Source: Streptococcus oralis
Lineage (GTDB): Bacteria > Bacillota > Bacilli > Lactobacillales > Streptococcaceae
DNA: 64,000 nucleotides
NCBI RefSeq assembly: GCF_019929345.1
Contig: NZ_JAHZPJ010000002.1
Location: 145,102-209,101 of the forward strand
Direction: 5' to 3'
Of this stretch, positions 57,295 to 64,000 are shown piece after piece (position 1 is the stretch's first letter; every line of letters begins with the position of its first letter). The position numbers were made by a program, and so were the translations under genes. Below the pieces are notes generated by a model. That model did not search any database, was not told where the DNA came from, and saw only the letters and a list, made by a program, of their open reading frames with translations.

Positions 57295-57615
57295 ATGAGA
57301 TATACATTCAAGCATGTCTTAGATAAGATACAAGACTTTCTCAGTGGACAGGATGAACGAGATTATTCTGAAAACGACTCCCTCATTGCTACAATTGAAC
57401 AAGCCATCCAGAAAAAAACTGCTGTTCATGTCATACTAGCTGAAACAAGCTTCACTGGTGATATCGTCAAATATGATACCAGTCGTCAACAGATTGTTGT
57501 CAAAAATTTTACAAAAAATGTAACACGTATCATCCGAATCGCTGACATCAAAAGGCTACGCTTTGTCCCTTCAACTGTACAAACAGCTCAGAAAAATAGA
57601 TTTAAGAAAGAGTGA
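57295..57615 (+). CDS. Small protein of unknown function (YolD/Sm-like beta region)
   Basis: 106 residues. The N-terminal ~35 residues are polar/acidic; residues about 40-90 look like a small beta-barrel (KTAVHVILAETSFTGDIVKYDTSRQQIVVKNFTKNVTRIIRIADIKRLRF), similar in pattern to YolD-like or Sm-fold proteins. No catalytic motif. Ribosome site GGGGAG. I do not recognise a function; an RNA- or nucleotide-binding role is only a guess from fold pattern. Confidence 0.65.
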   Translation: MRYTFKHVLDKIQDFLSGQDERDYSENDSLIATIEQAIQKKTAVHVILAETSFTGDIVKYDTSRQQIVVKNFTKNVTRIIRIADIKRLRFVPSTVQTAQKNRFKKE

Positions 57616-57640
57616 GATGTTTTTCATCCCACTCTTTTTC
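57606..57640. terminator. Bidirectional terminator
   Basis: AAGAGTGAGATG ... CATCCCACTCTT hairpin (one unpaired position) with TTTTTC on the plus strand and A/T-rich flank on the other; serves the two convergent genes. Confidence 0.8.
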
Positions 57641-57979
57641 TTAACGAATTTGTTCAAAATGTAGGTGGACTGCGATGTGGTCACCGTAACCACTTCTCTC
57701 CAAATCACGTTGCAAGCGGTAAGAAATGTAATGTTCTGCGATGGTGATATATCCTGCCCCCAACAAACGATTTTCAACCATTGATTGAATCATGCTAATG
57801 GTCGCACGTTCCACTTTTGCTTCTTCCAAGTCCAAGACTACTTTTTTAGTGACTTGAGCTAGGTTTTGACGTAGATCATCGGTCAAAACATAAACAGTCT
57901 GAGCCGCTTTTAGGACAGCTTGGTAGATTTTATCTGGATCAAAGTCTGCAACTTCTCCGTTACGTTTGATTACTTGCAT
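57641..57979 (-). CDS. Stand-alone ATP-cone domain protein
   Basis: 112 residues, almost entirely one ATP-cone: MQVIKRNGEVADFDPDKIYQAVLKAA ... VTKKVVLDLEEAKVERATISMIQSMVENRLLGAGYITIAEHYISYRL. ATP cones normally sit on ribonucleotide reductases or NrdR and sense ATP/dATP. Here no reductase or zinc-ribbon is attached. It is downstream of trmD (11 bases), so it belongs to the rimM-trmD transcript. It could bind a partner in trans; function unknown. Confidence 0.82.
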   Translation of the reverse strand: MQVIKRNGEVADFDPDKIYQAVLKAAQTVYVLTDDLRQNLAQVTKKVVLDLEEAKVERATISMIQSMVENRLLGAGYITIAEHYISYRLQRDLERSGYGDHIAVHLHFEQIR

Positions 57980-57990
57980 AAGGTTCTCCT

Positions 57991-58710
57991 TTATTCTTTG
58001 TTTTCTTTGATTTCAGCCAGCATTTTTTCTTCTTCTGCTGTTAGTTGATAGTTTTCTAGCAAATCTGGTCTGCGCTCATAGGTTTTCTTTAGACTTTCGT
58101 AAAGTCGCCACTGGCGAATCTTCTCATGGTGCCCACTCATAAGCACATCTGGAACCACCATGCCTCGATAGTCATAAGGACGTGTATATTGGGGATATTC
58201 GAGCAATCCCGAAGAAAAACTATCATCCTGATGACTAGACTCCTTGCCAATCACTTCCGGAATTAGGCGAACGGTCGCATCAATCATAGTCATAGCCGCC
58301 AATTCACCACCAGTCAAGACATAGTCTCCTAGAGAAATCTCATCGGTTACCAAGGTCTTGATGCGTTCGTCATACCCTTCATAGTGACCGCAGATAAAGA
58401 TTAGTTCCTCTTCCTGAGCCAAATCTTCAGCGTAAGCTTGATCGAACTGTTTCCCAGCAGGATCGAGAAGAATGACGCGGGGATTTTTCTTTTCGATAGC
58501 ATCAAAGGCATCGAAAATGGGTTGGGCACGGAGCAACATCCCCTGACCGCCTCCGTAGGGCTCATCATCTACATGGCGGGCCTTTTCAGCGTATTCTCTG
58601 AAATTATGGTACTGGATATCCAAGAGCCCCTTTTCTCGAGCCTTTCCAACAATTGAGTGCTCCAGCGGAGAAAACATTTCAGGAAAGAGGGTTAAAATAT
58701 CAATCTTCAT
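57991..58710 (-). CDS. trmD: tRNA (guanine-N1)-methyltransferase
   Basis: Methylates G37 of tRNAs reading CNN-type codons and prevents frameshifts. 239 residues of the SPOUT family with the trefoil knot ([23 protein letters not shown]) and [11 protein letters not shown] take the second of two adjacent ATGs (58710), 7 bases after AAGGA. It overlaps rimM by 11 bases. Confidence 0.96.
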   Translation of the reverse strand: MKIDILTLFPEMFSPLEHSIVGKAREKGLLDIQYHNFREYAEKARHVDDEPYGGGQGMLLRAQPIFDAFDAIEKKNPRVILLDPAGKQFDQAYAEDLAQEEELIFICGHYEGYDERIKTLVTDEISLGDYVLTGGELAAMTMIDATVRLIPEVIGKESSHQDDSFSSGLLEYPQYTRPYDYRGMVVPDVLMSGHHEKIRQWRLYESLKKTYERRPDLLENYQLTAEEEKMLAEIKENKE

Positions 58711-59218
58711 CATCTAGTCCTTCTAAGATTTCCACTTCGACCCGCTTGTTTGGGATGTCAACATTGAGAACTACTGGGGGTATGTAAGGTAGAAGCAGAT
58801 CACGCTTACCTTTTCGCTTAACCACCCAGACATCATTGGCACCTGGTTGTAGGATTTCCTTGATGGTTCCAATCAAGGTGTCTCCCTCGTAAACATCCAA
58901 ACCGATAATCTCGTGATAGTAAAATTCCCCATCGTCTAGGTCATTTAAATCTTCCTCAGCGACCTTGAGACTATAACCCTTGTACTTTTCAATCGCATTG
59001 ATATGGTACATGTCTTTGAATTTGATAATGTCAAAATTCTTCTGTTTACGGTGGCTAGCGATGGTCACTGTTTGAACAAACTGATCTTTTTCATCAAATA
59101 AAGCCAGCTCTGCCCCTTTTTTAAAGCGTTCTTCAGCAAAATCCGTCACAGACAAGACACGCATTTCACCCTGCAACCCCTGTGTATTGACGATTTTCCC
59201 AACATTAAAGTAGTTCAT
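58700..59218 (-). CDS. rimM: 16S rRNA processing protein RimM
   Basis: 30S assembly factor that binds S19 and the 16S 3' domain. 172 residues; N-terminal barrel ([20 protein letters not shown]) and PRC-barrel ([54 protein letters not shown]). Confidence 0.96.
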   Translation of the reverse strand: MNYFNVGKIVNTQGLQGEMRVLSVTDFAEERFKKGAELALFDEKDQFVQTVTIASHRKQKNFDIIKFKDMYHINAIEKYKGYSLKVAEEDLNDLDDGEFYYHEIIGLDVYEGDTLIGTIKEILQPGANDVWVVKRKGKRDLLLPYIPPVVLNVDIPNKRVEVEILEGLDDED

Positions 59219-59247
59219 CTTGTCTCCTGTATCTATTTCTATCCTTT

Positions 59248-59276
59248 ATTTTAACACGTTCCAGGGATTTTCACAA
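59248..59276 (-). promoter_or_regulatory. rimM-operon promoter
   Basis: Minus strand TTGTGA (59271-59276), 17-base spacer, TAAAAT (59248-59253). Confidence 0.65.
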
Positions 59277-59291
59277 GTTGGAGAAAATCAG

Positions 59292-59843
59292 CTATAATCC
59301 CAAAATTGCTAGTAGTTTCCTCTTTAATGTTAATTTATATTTGAAAGAAGAAATATTTATATTCCCGTTATACATATTACTATAAAATGTATACTCCCCA
59401 ATTTGACCTTGACTTGTCTTCCATTTCATTCTTAAACTAGGTATAGTCTCAGGTAAATTTGTATGAATCAATAGGCATGTATAATTTTTTAAATTTTTAA
59501 CTGTATGTATTTTATCTTGAACGACTAAACTATTACTTTTTGAATCATAGATTAAAGAATAAAATTCTACAATTTCAATATCAACTTCTTTTGGATAAAA
59601 AATCAAATGATTATAATGTTTATTATTTTTATTATGTTTAAACTCATAAATATGATGAAATCGCGTATGTAAGGAATCAAATTCGATTGGTTTAATTGTC
59701 TGAATTTCGATATTATTAATATAGGCCTTATTCTGGAAACTAATTTTTAAAATTACACCGATAAAAGTCGAAATCTGTATAATTCGCAATAACCAATCAA
59801 TATACATCGCCCAGTCTATTTTTAAAAAATAGTCAGTGTCCAT
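59292..59843 (-). CDS. AT-rich orphan single-pass membrane protein
   Basis: 183 residues with one N-terminal membrane helix (about 13-35), then a mixed beta-rich domain with many Asn, Ile, Lys and Tyr, and a short hydrophobic C-terminus (LLAILGL). The gene is visibly richer in A+T than its neighbours, suggesting recent acquisition. It overlaps the MazG-like gene by 11 bases and has only a distant GGAG, so translation is probably coupled. I recognise no family and no function. Confidence 0.6.
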   Translation of the reverse strand: MDTDYFLKIDWAMYIDWLLRIIQISTFIGVILKISFQNKAYINNIEIQTIKPIEFDSLHTRFHHIYEFKHNKNNKHYNHLIFYPKEVDIEIVEFYSLIYDSKSNSLVVQDKIHTVKNLKNYTCLLIHTNLPETIPSLRMKWKTSQGQIGEYTFYSNMYNGNINISSFKYKLTLKRKLLAILGL

Positions 59844-60177
59844 TATTTCTCAAATCTCCCTCCAAAAAACTTTCCAAATCTCGTTCATGCTGATACTTAA
59901 TGGCAGCCTTCTTATCTTTGTCAAAGATGGTTTTAGTTAGGTCAATATCGTTGATGGTCGCAATTGCGACGGTGTAATGAATGATATCAGCCAGTTCTTT
60001 GGCTAGTTCCTCATTTGAGTCCTGGACACCCTCTTTTCGACCAGAGCGCCCATTCAAGACCTCAGCTACTTCTCCGACTTCCTCCACTAGCTTGATAAAA
60101 AGGCCTTCCTCAGTCCGAGACTGCTGGTAATGTTCGAGTAAGTAGTCTTGTAATTGTCTAAACGTTAAATCCTTCAT
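59833..60177 (-). CDS. MazG-like nucleotide pyrophosphohydrolase
   Basis: 114 residues. MKDLTFRQLQDYLLEHYQQSRTEEGLFIKLVEEVGEVAEVLNG and ELADIIHYTVAIATIND carry the metal-binding EExxE...ExxD pattern of the MazG/all-alpha NTP-PPase superfamily. It may cleanse non-canonical or alarmone-related nucleotides. Start 60177 with AAGGAGG upstream is chosen over an in-frame codon inside the previous terminator. Confidence 0.85.
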   Translation of the reverse strand: MKDLTFRQLQDYLLEHYQQSRTEEGLFIKLVEEVGEVAEVLNGRSGRKEGVQDSNEELAKELADIIHYTVAIATINDIDLTKTIFDKDKKAAIKYQHERDLESFLEGDLRNNGH

Positions 60178-60188
60178 CTTCTCCTCCT

Positions 60189-60223
60189 TACAAAAAAGCG
60201 AGACATCTGTCCCGCTTTTTTTA
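60189..60223 (-). terminator. rpsP-khpA terminator
   Basis: AAAAAGCG-GACA / TGTC-CGCTTTTT inverted repeat with T runs; it partly separates khpA from the MazG-like gene. Confidence 0.85.
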
Positions 60224-60460
60224 TTTTTCATCGATAACGATTCTTACTTTTTTGTCTTCAGTTGGGACAGAGTAGACAATCGTTCTTATCGCTGAGATAG
60301 TGCGACCCTTACGACCGATAACACGACCAACGTCGCTTTGATCAAGATCCAAGTGATACTCCAAAAACTCTGGTGTGTCTTCAATCTTGATAGTTAAGGC
60401 ATCAGGTTGTGAAATCAAAGGTTTCACAATCGCAATAATGAGATTTTCAATCGTATCCAT
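60221..60460 (-). CDS. khpA: KH-domain RNA-binding protein KhpA
   Basis: 79 residues with a type II KH core ([20 protein letters not shown]). In pneumococcus KhpA pairs with KhpB/EloR to bind many transcripts and control cell elongation. Follows rpsP by 19 bases. Confidence 0.94.
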   Translation of the reverse strand: MDTIENLIIAIVKPLISQPDALTIKIEDTPEFLEYHLDLDQSDVGRVIGRKGRTISAIRTIVYSVPTEDKKVRIVIDEK

Positions 60461-60479
60461 CTGTCAACCTACTTTAAAC

Positions 60480-60752
60480 TTATTTTGAGAATTTGGAATC
60501 GTGGAATTTTTTCAATACGCCTTCTTTTGAAAGAATGTTGCGAACTGTATCTGAAGGTTGAGCTCCATCAGCCAACCATGCAAGAACGCGGTCTTCTTTC
60601 AAAGTTACTTGGTTTTCAGCAACAAGTGGGTTGTAAGTCCCAACTGTTTCGATGAAACGTCCGTCACGTGGTGAACGTGAGTCTGCTACGTTGATACGGT
60701 AGAAAGGTTTTTTCTTAGAACCCATACGAGTCAAACGGATTTTAACTGCCAT
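60480..60752 (-). CDS. rpsP: 30S ribosomal protein S16
   Basis: 90 residues ([35 protein letters not shown]), full length. First gene of the rpsP-khpA transcript. Confidence 0.98.
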   Translation of the reverse strand: MAVKIRLTRMGSKKKPFYRINVADSRSPRDGRFIETVGTYNPLVAENQVTLKEDRVLAWLADGAQPSDTVRNILSKEGVLKKFHDSKFSK

Positions 60753-60789
60753 TTTTTAATGTCTCTTTTCTTATTTTTTTATTTCGGTG

Positions 60790-60846
60790 AAATAGCTGAG
60801 CTATTTAGCACATGTTCTATTATAGCAGATTTCTGACAGGTGTCAA
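60790..60846 (-). promoter_or_regulatory. rpsP promoter and leader hairpin
   Basis: Minus strand TTGACA (60841-60846), 16-base spacer, extended -10 TGCTATAAT (TATAAT at 60819-60824). A perfect AAATAGCT/AGCTATTT hairpin lies in the leader (60790-60806). Confidence 0.75.
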
Positions 60847-60935
60847 GAAAAAAACTTGACAGAGTTTTGATTTTTTCAGATTCGCCCCAAAAAACTTAAA
60901 TAAATTGATTTTAAATTAAAAAAACTTATAAATAC

Positions 60936-60964
60936 TTGATTCAACTTACAAAAAAGAGTAAAAT
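60936..60964 (+). promoter_or_regulatory. Promoter of the DeoR-family gene
   Basis: TTGATT (60936-60941), 17-base spacer, TAAAAT (60959-60964). Confidence 0.6.
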
Positions 60965-60987
60965 AGAGTCAGAAAGCAGGTGAATTT

Positions 60988-61731
60988 ATGTACCAAGCAC
61001 AACGATTAGAAGAAATCATAACACTTTTAGAAGAGAGAGGAAGCCTTTCAGCAAAAGAAATGGTTGACTATTTCCAAGTATCCAAAGATACCATCCGCAG
61101 AGATTTTTCTATTCTTGCAAAGGAAAATAGAGCACAAAGAACTCACGGAGGATTGCTATCAATAAAGAAACAGCCTATACTGGGCTTTAAAGACAGAAGA
61201 GAACAATCTTCCAAAGAAAAAGAGAAAATCGCCTCTCTAGCAAAGGAACTCATTTCTAATGGAGATTTACTATTTTTTGATGTTTCAACAACTGTACTAG
61301 AATTAGCTAAAATACTTGAGAAAGAAGTTAGTATTTTCAGTCATTCATTAGATAATGCGCTTATTCTAGGAGGAAAAAAGAATATCGATTTTCACATTCT
61401 AGGCGGAAAGTTTCATAAAAAGAATCGTTTCTATTACTCTCTAGAAGAATCGGACATTTTAAACTCTATTAAGTTTGATTTAGCTTTTTTTGGAGCTGCA
61501 AGTCTTTCAGATGGTCAAGTTAGTTTTGAAGACCAAGAAGATGTTCTAATGAAAAAGAGAGCATTTAAAACAAGCAAAACTCGTGTCTTACTAGCTGAAA
61601 CCAGTAAAATAAGCAAACACTCTCACTTTATTCTGTCTGAACTAGCTGATTTTGATTATTGGATTACAGACAAAGAACCCGATATAGAAATTCAGCGATC
61701 TTTAGATGGCAAAACAACTATTCTATTTTAA
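60988..61731 (+). CDS. DeoR-family transcriptional regulator
   Basis: 247 residues. The N-terminal winged helix (QRLEEIITLLEERGSLSAKEMVDYFQVSKDTIRRDFSIL) and RTHGGLL are typical. The C-terminal sensor domain (GDLLFFDVSTTVLELAKIL, FHILGGKF, AFFGAASLSDG, VLLAETSKISKHS) usually binds a phosphosugar. It probably controls the overlapping HAD phosphatase gene and perhaps itself. Target sugar unknown. Confidence 0.88.
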   Translation: MYQAQRLEEIITLLEERGSLSAKEMVDYFQVSKDTIRRDFSILAKENRAQRTHGGLLSIKKQPILGFKDRREQSSKEKEKIASLAKELISNGDLLFFDVSTTVLELAKILEKEVSIFSHSLDNALILGGKKNIDFHILGGKFHKKNRFYYSLEESDILNSIKFDLAFFGAASLSDGQVSFEDQEDVLMKKRAFKTSKTRVLLAETSKISKHSHFILSELADFDYWITDKEPDIEIQRSLDGKTTILF

Positions 61732-61744
61732 AAGGGAGGAAGCT

Positions 61745-62557
61745 ATGAGAAATATTAAATTGATTATAAGCGATATTGACGGAACAATTTTAGACAAAAA
61801 TCACCAGATAGACTCTTATTTGCCTGAACTGATGCCAATTTTAAAACAAAAAGAAATCCCTTTTGTCTTAGCTTCTGCTCGCTCTCCTCTCGGTATTGCT
61901 CCAATTTCTAGAAAACTAGGAATTTCCGACTTTCCAATTGCATGCTATAATGGTGCCCTAATCAGTAAGGGGGATGAGGTTCTAAGTCAGCATTCTATTG
62001 ATAAAAAAGAATTGGCATTTCTTCATGATTTTTTAAAAAGAGAATTTCCGACAGTTTCTATCAATGTTTATTCTGGACAAGATTGGTTTGTTAATACTTT
62101 AGATAAATGGGTACAAATCGAAGCCAACATTACTGGAGAAAGTCCAAAAGTTACATCTATAACAGATTTTATAAAAGAGGAACATACTCTTGTTCATAAA
62201 CTATTATTAATTGATAAAGCAGACACTATACAGAAACTACAAAACATCTTATCCATTATGGATTTTCCACAAACCGACTTTTATCTCTCCAAGGATAACT
62301 ATCTTGAAGTCACACATAATCAAGTATCTAAAAAGCAGGCTCTGTTAGAATTGGCTAACTATTATCAAATTCCTCTCAAGGAGATTATGACCTTGGGTGA
62401 CAATTATAATGATATTCCCATGATTGAAAGCGCAGGGCTCGGTATTGCAATGGGAAATGCTCCTACAGATGTCAAAGACTGTGCAAATGCAGTAACAGAC
62501 TCTAATGAACAAAATGGAGTAAGTCAAGCTATAAAATTACATGTATTAGCAAAATAA
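61745..62557 (+). CDS. Cof-type HAD-IIB phosphatase
   Basis: 270-residue HAD hydrolase: motif I DIDGTILDKNH, cap region, motif III/IV TLGDNYNDIPMIESAGLGIAMGNA. Likely dephosphorylates a sugar phosphate or similar metabolite that induces the DeoR regulator. Start 61745 has AGGGAGG just upstream. Reads directly from the regulator gene with a 13-base gap. Confidence 0.88.
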   Translation: MRNIKLIISDIDGTILDKNHQIDSYLPELMPILKQKEIPFVLASARSPLGIAPISRKLGISDFPIACYNGALISKGDEVLSQHSIDKKELAFLHDFLKREFPTVSINVYSGQDWFVNTLDKWVQIEANITGESPKVTSITDFIKEEHTLVHKLLLIDKADTIQKLQNILSIMDFPQTDFYLSKDNYLEVTHNQVSKKQALLELANYYQIPLKEIMTLGDNYNDIPMIESAGLGIAMGNAPTDVKDCANAVTDSNEQNGVSQAIKLHVLAK

Positions 62558-62571
62558 CCTCATTTTAAAAA

Positions 62572-62600
62572 TTGAAATCAAACTCCTTTTAAGGTACAAT
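62572..62600 (+). promoter_or_regulatory. slrA promoter
   Basis: TTGAAA (62572-62577), 17-base spacer, TACAAT (62595-62600). Confidence 0.7.
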
Positions 62601-62629
62601 GGTAGAAATGAATTTTTGAGAGGTTAACA

Positions 62630-63436
62630 ATGAAAAAACTAGCAACCCTTCTTTTACTATCAACTGTAGCCCTTGCTGGATGTACTAGTATCCAACGTGG
62701 TCTCCGTGGTGATGAATATGTCGACTCCAGCATCTCTGCTGAAGAAAGCTCAAAAGCAGCTGCTCAGGCTGCCAAAGATTTGAATGACGCTTTAACCAAT
62801 GAAAATGCCAACTTCCCTCAACTTTCTAAAGAAGTTGGCGAAGATGAAGCCGAGGTCATTTTACATACAAATCAAGGCGATGTTCGCATCAAACTCTTTC
62901 CAAAATTAGCTCCTCTAGCAGTTGAAAACTTCCTTACTCACGCTAAGGAAGGCTATTATAACGGCATCACCTTCCACCGTGTCATCGATGGATTTATGGT
63001 CCAAACTGGAGATCCTAAGGGAGATGGGACAGGGGGACAATCTATCTGGCATGATAAGGACAAAACGACGGACAAAGGCACTGGTTTCAAAAATGAAATC
63101 TCTCCTTACCTATACAATATCCGAGGAGCCCTTGCTATGGCTAACACTGGTCAACCAAATACCAACGGTAGCCAGTTCTTCATCAACCAAAACTCAACAG
63201 ATATTTCAGCTAAGCTCCCTACCAGCAAGTATCCTAAGAAAGTCATCGAAGCCTATAAAGAGGGAGGAAATCCTAGCCTAGATGGTAAACATCCTGTCTT
63301 TGGTCAAGTCATCGATGGCATGGATGTTGTCGACAAGATTGCCAAGGCTGAAAAAGATGAGAAAGACAAACCAACGTCTGCTATCACCATTGATAGTATC
63401 GAAGTGGTGAAAGACTACGATTTCAGCAAAAAATAA
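62630..63436 (+). CDS. slrA: Cyclophilin-type peptidyl-prolyl isomerase lipoprotein SlrA
   Basis: 268-residue membrane-anchored foldase. Lipobox LAGC (Cys 18); cyclophilin core with NQGDVRIKLFPKLAPLAVENFLTHAKEGYYNGITFHRVIDGFMVQTGDP, ALAMANTGQPNTNGSQFFI and PVFGQVIDGMDVVDKI. The active-site Arg (FHR) and Phe/Gln (SQFFI) are present. In pneumococcus SlrA modulates surface proteins and colonisation. Confidence 0.94.
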   Translation: MKKLATLLLLSTVALAGCTSIQRGLRGDEYVDSSISAEESSKAAAQAAKDLNDALTNENANFPQLSKEVGEDEAEVILHTNQGDVRIKLFPKLAPLAVENFLTHAKEGYYNGITFHRVIDGFMVQTGDPKGDGTGGQSIWHDKDKTTDKGTGFKNEISPYLYNIRGALAMANTGQPNTNGSQFFINQNSTDISAKLPTSKYPKKVIEAYKEGGNPSLDGKHPVFGQVIDGMDVVDKIAKAEKDEKDKPTSAITIDSIEVVKDYDFSKK

Positions 63437-63463
63437 GCCATCAACAGATAAGGAGACGATGAC

Positions 63464-63703
63464 ATGATTTTATTTTGGGGTTCTAAAGGTTATCAGAAAG
63501 ATTTGGGACATACGCAAACTGCGATCGAATGTGGTCACTGTAACAATGTCGACAATTGGGAAATTGTAGAAACTGGACGCAAGTTCACCCTCTACTGGAT
63601 TCCACTTTTTCCTTATGGTAAAAGTTACTTCGTTTCTTGTCCGATTTGCCACTACGGTAAAGAAATTGAGAAATCTGAAGTTGAAAGCTTTTTAAATTAC
63701 TAG
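63464..63703 (+). CDS. Zinc-ribbon domain protein
   Basis: 79-residue small protein with two CxxC pairs (CGHC and CPIC) expected to hold one zinc, and a hydrophobic middle (YWIPLFPYGKSYFVSC). The family is widespread in Firmicutes and has no assigned role. AAGGAG precedes the ATG; the gene follows slrA by 27 bases and ends with a strong terminator. Confidence 0.8.
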   Translation: MILFWGSKGYQKDLGHTQTAIECGHCNNVDNWEIVETGRKFTLYWIPLFPYGKSYFVSCPICHYGKEIEKSEVESFLNY

Positions 63704-63705
63704 TC

Positions 63706-63738
63706 AAAAAAGCCAAGTCAAAATGACTTGGCTTTTTC
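63706..63738 (+). terminator. Terminator of slrA/zinc-ribbon transcript
   Basis: AGCCAAGTCA, AAA loop, TGACTTGGCT, then TTTTTCTT. Confidence 0.92.
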
Positions 63739-63741
63739 TTC

Positions 63742-64000
63742 GGCTCTATAATTTCTGTAGCGGGTAACCCCCCTGTAGATCTTATAGGGCCTATTTTCTT
63801 GTAAAAAGGAAATTATTGCTAAACAGAACTACGATACCCCATCTTGCACCGATTGTGGAAATCAAATGAAGAAATATGACTTCCAAAAACCGTCTAAGAT
63901 TCCCTACTTGAAACGACTGGTAGGCCTACTAGAATCCTCCTTAGAAAGCGACGTTTTAAGTGTTATCAGTGTTCGAAAATAGCGGTCGCCGAAACCTCTC
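63742..64000 (+). mobile_element. ISL3-family (IS1167-like) remnant, frameshifted and cut by right edge
   Basis: 63742-63795 has a GC-rich imperfect palindrome (GGCTCTATAATTTCTGTAG ... CTGTAGATCTTATAG) that looks like an IS end. From about 63803 one frame reads IIAKQNYDTPSCTDCGNQMKK and YDFQKPSKIPYL, then after a one-base deletion near 63910 another frame continues TTGRPTRILLRKRRFKCYQCSKIAVAETS. This is the N-terminal zinc-finger region of an ISL3 transposase. The start is also lost, so the copy is dead. Confidence 0.82.

Overview
The window is a chromosomal segment of a low-GC Gram-positive coccus of the Streptococcus mitis group (S. mitis, S. oralis, S. infantis or a close relative of S. 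pneumoniae). The basis is near-verbatim resemblance to remembered pneumococcal proteins (CiaR, PavA, PmrA, PyrK, SlrA, LytB), choline-binding repeats in the LytB-like hydrolase, a cin-box competence promoter, and extended -10 promoters. Most genes are core. Their order looks like pneumococcal blocks re-joined at several points, and some joints carry strain-specific genes or IS debris. No tRNA, rRNA or CRISPR array was seen.

Region by region: 1-6.1 kb is a minus-strand aromatic amino-acid operon (rRNA methyltransferase, aroD, aroE, aroB, aroC, tyrA; tyrA runs off the left edge). 6.2-7.8 kb is an intracellular alpha-amylase with a MalR/CcpA-like operator. 7.8-11.2 kb is a T-box-controlled LOR-domain gene plus alaS. 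11.3-13.1 kb is an LPXTG surface protein with a long structured leader. 13.1-21.8 kb is a housekeeping run (tehB, smpB, rnr, secG, rpmG, pmrA, coaE, mutM, era, dgkA, ybeY) divergent from pavA/rqcH. 23.5-29.3 kb is a nucleoside and pentose salvage cluster (deoD, punA, deoB, rpiA) with a frameshifted CLC gene and a tandem array of RNA-hairpin repeats in front of deoD. 29.4-37.6 kb holds a U32-family gene, an HrtAB-like ABC exporter with a possible 22-codon leader peptide, ciaRH and pepN.

37.7-42.3 kb is the most obscure part. A compact six-gene operon encodes a DUF2829 (Tad2-like) protein, an SDR, a NUDIX hydrolase, a GNAT acetyltransferase, a stand-alone PEP-synthase-type barrel and an ASCH protein, followed upstream by an aldo/keto reductase. 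42.3-45.6 kb encodes a lipoprotein nuclease and a choline-binding LytB glucosaminidase. 45.7-48 kb is a PyrR-attenuated pyrK-pyrD pair and gloA. 48.1-52.5 kb is a two-gene Hsp70/J-protein island (HscC-like chaperone plus a multi-pass membrane J protein) set between gloA and infC-rpmI-rplT. infC has an L20-type leader and appears to start at AUA. A truncated IS30-family transposase marks the next joint. gor, bioY, a cin-box-driven ydbC, a stand-alone ATP-cone protein, trmD, rimM, a MazG-like gene, khpA and rpsP follow. The right end carries a DeoR regulator plus HAD phosphatase, slrA, a zinc-ribbon protein and a frameshifted ISL3-family remnant.

The best candidates for something undescribed are the 37.7-41.2 kb operon, the Hsp70/J island with its repeated S/T-L-D/N-F motifs, the tandem hairpin array upstream of deoD, and two genes that look leaderless with identical -10-to-ATG geometry. 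Family assignments come from reading motifs and from memory; no database search was run.
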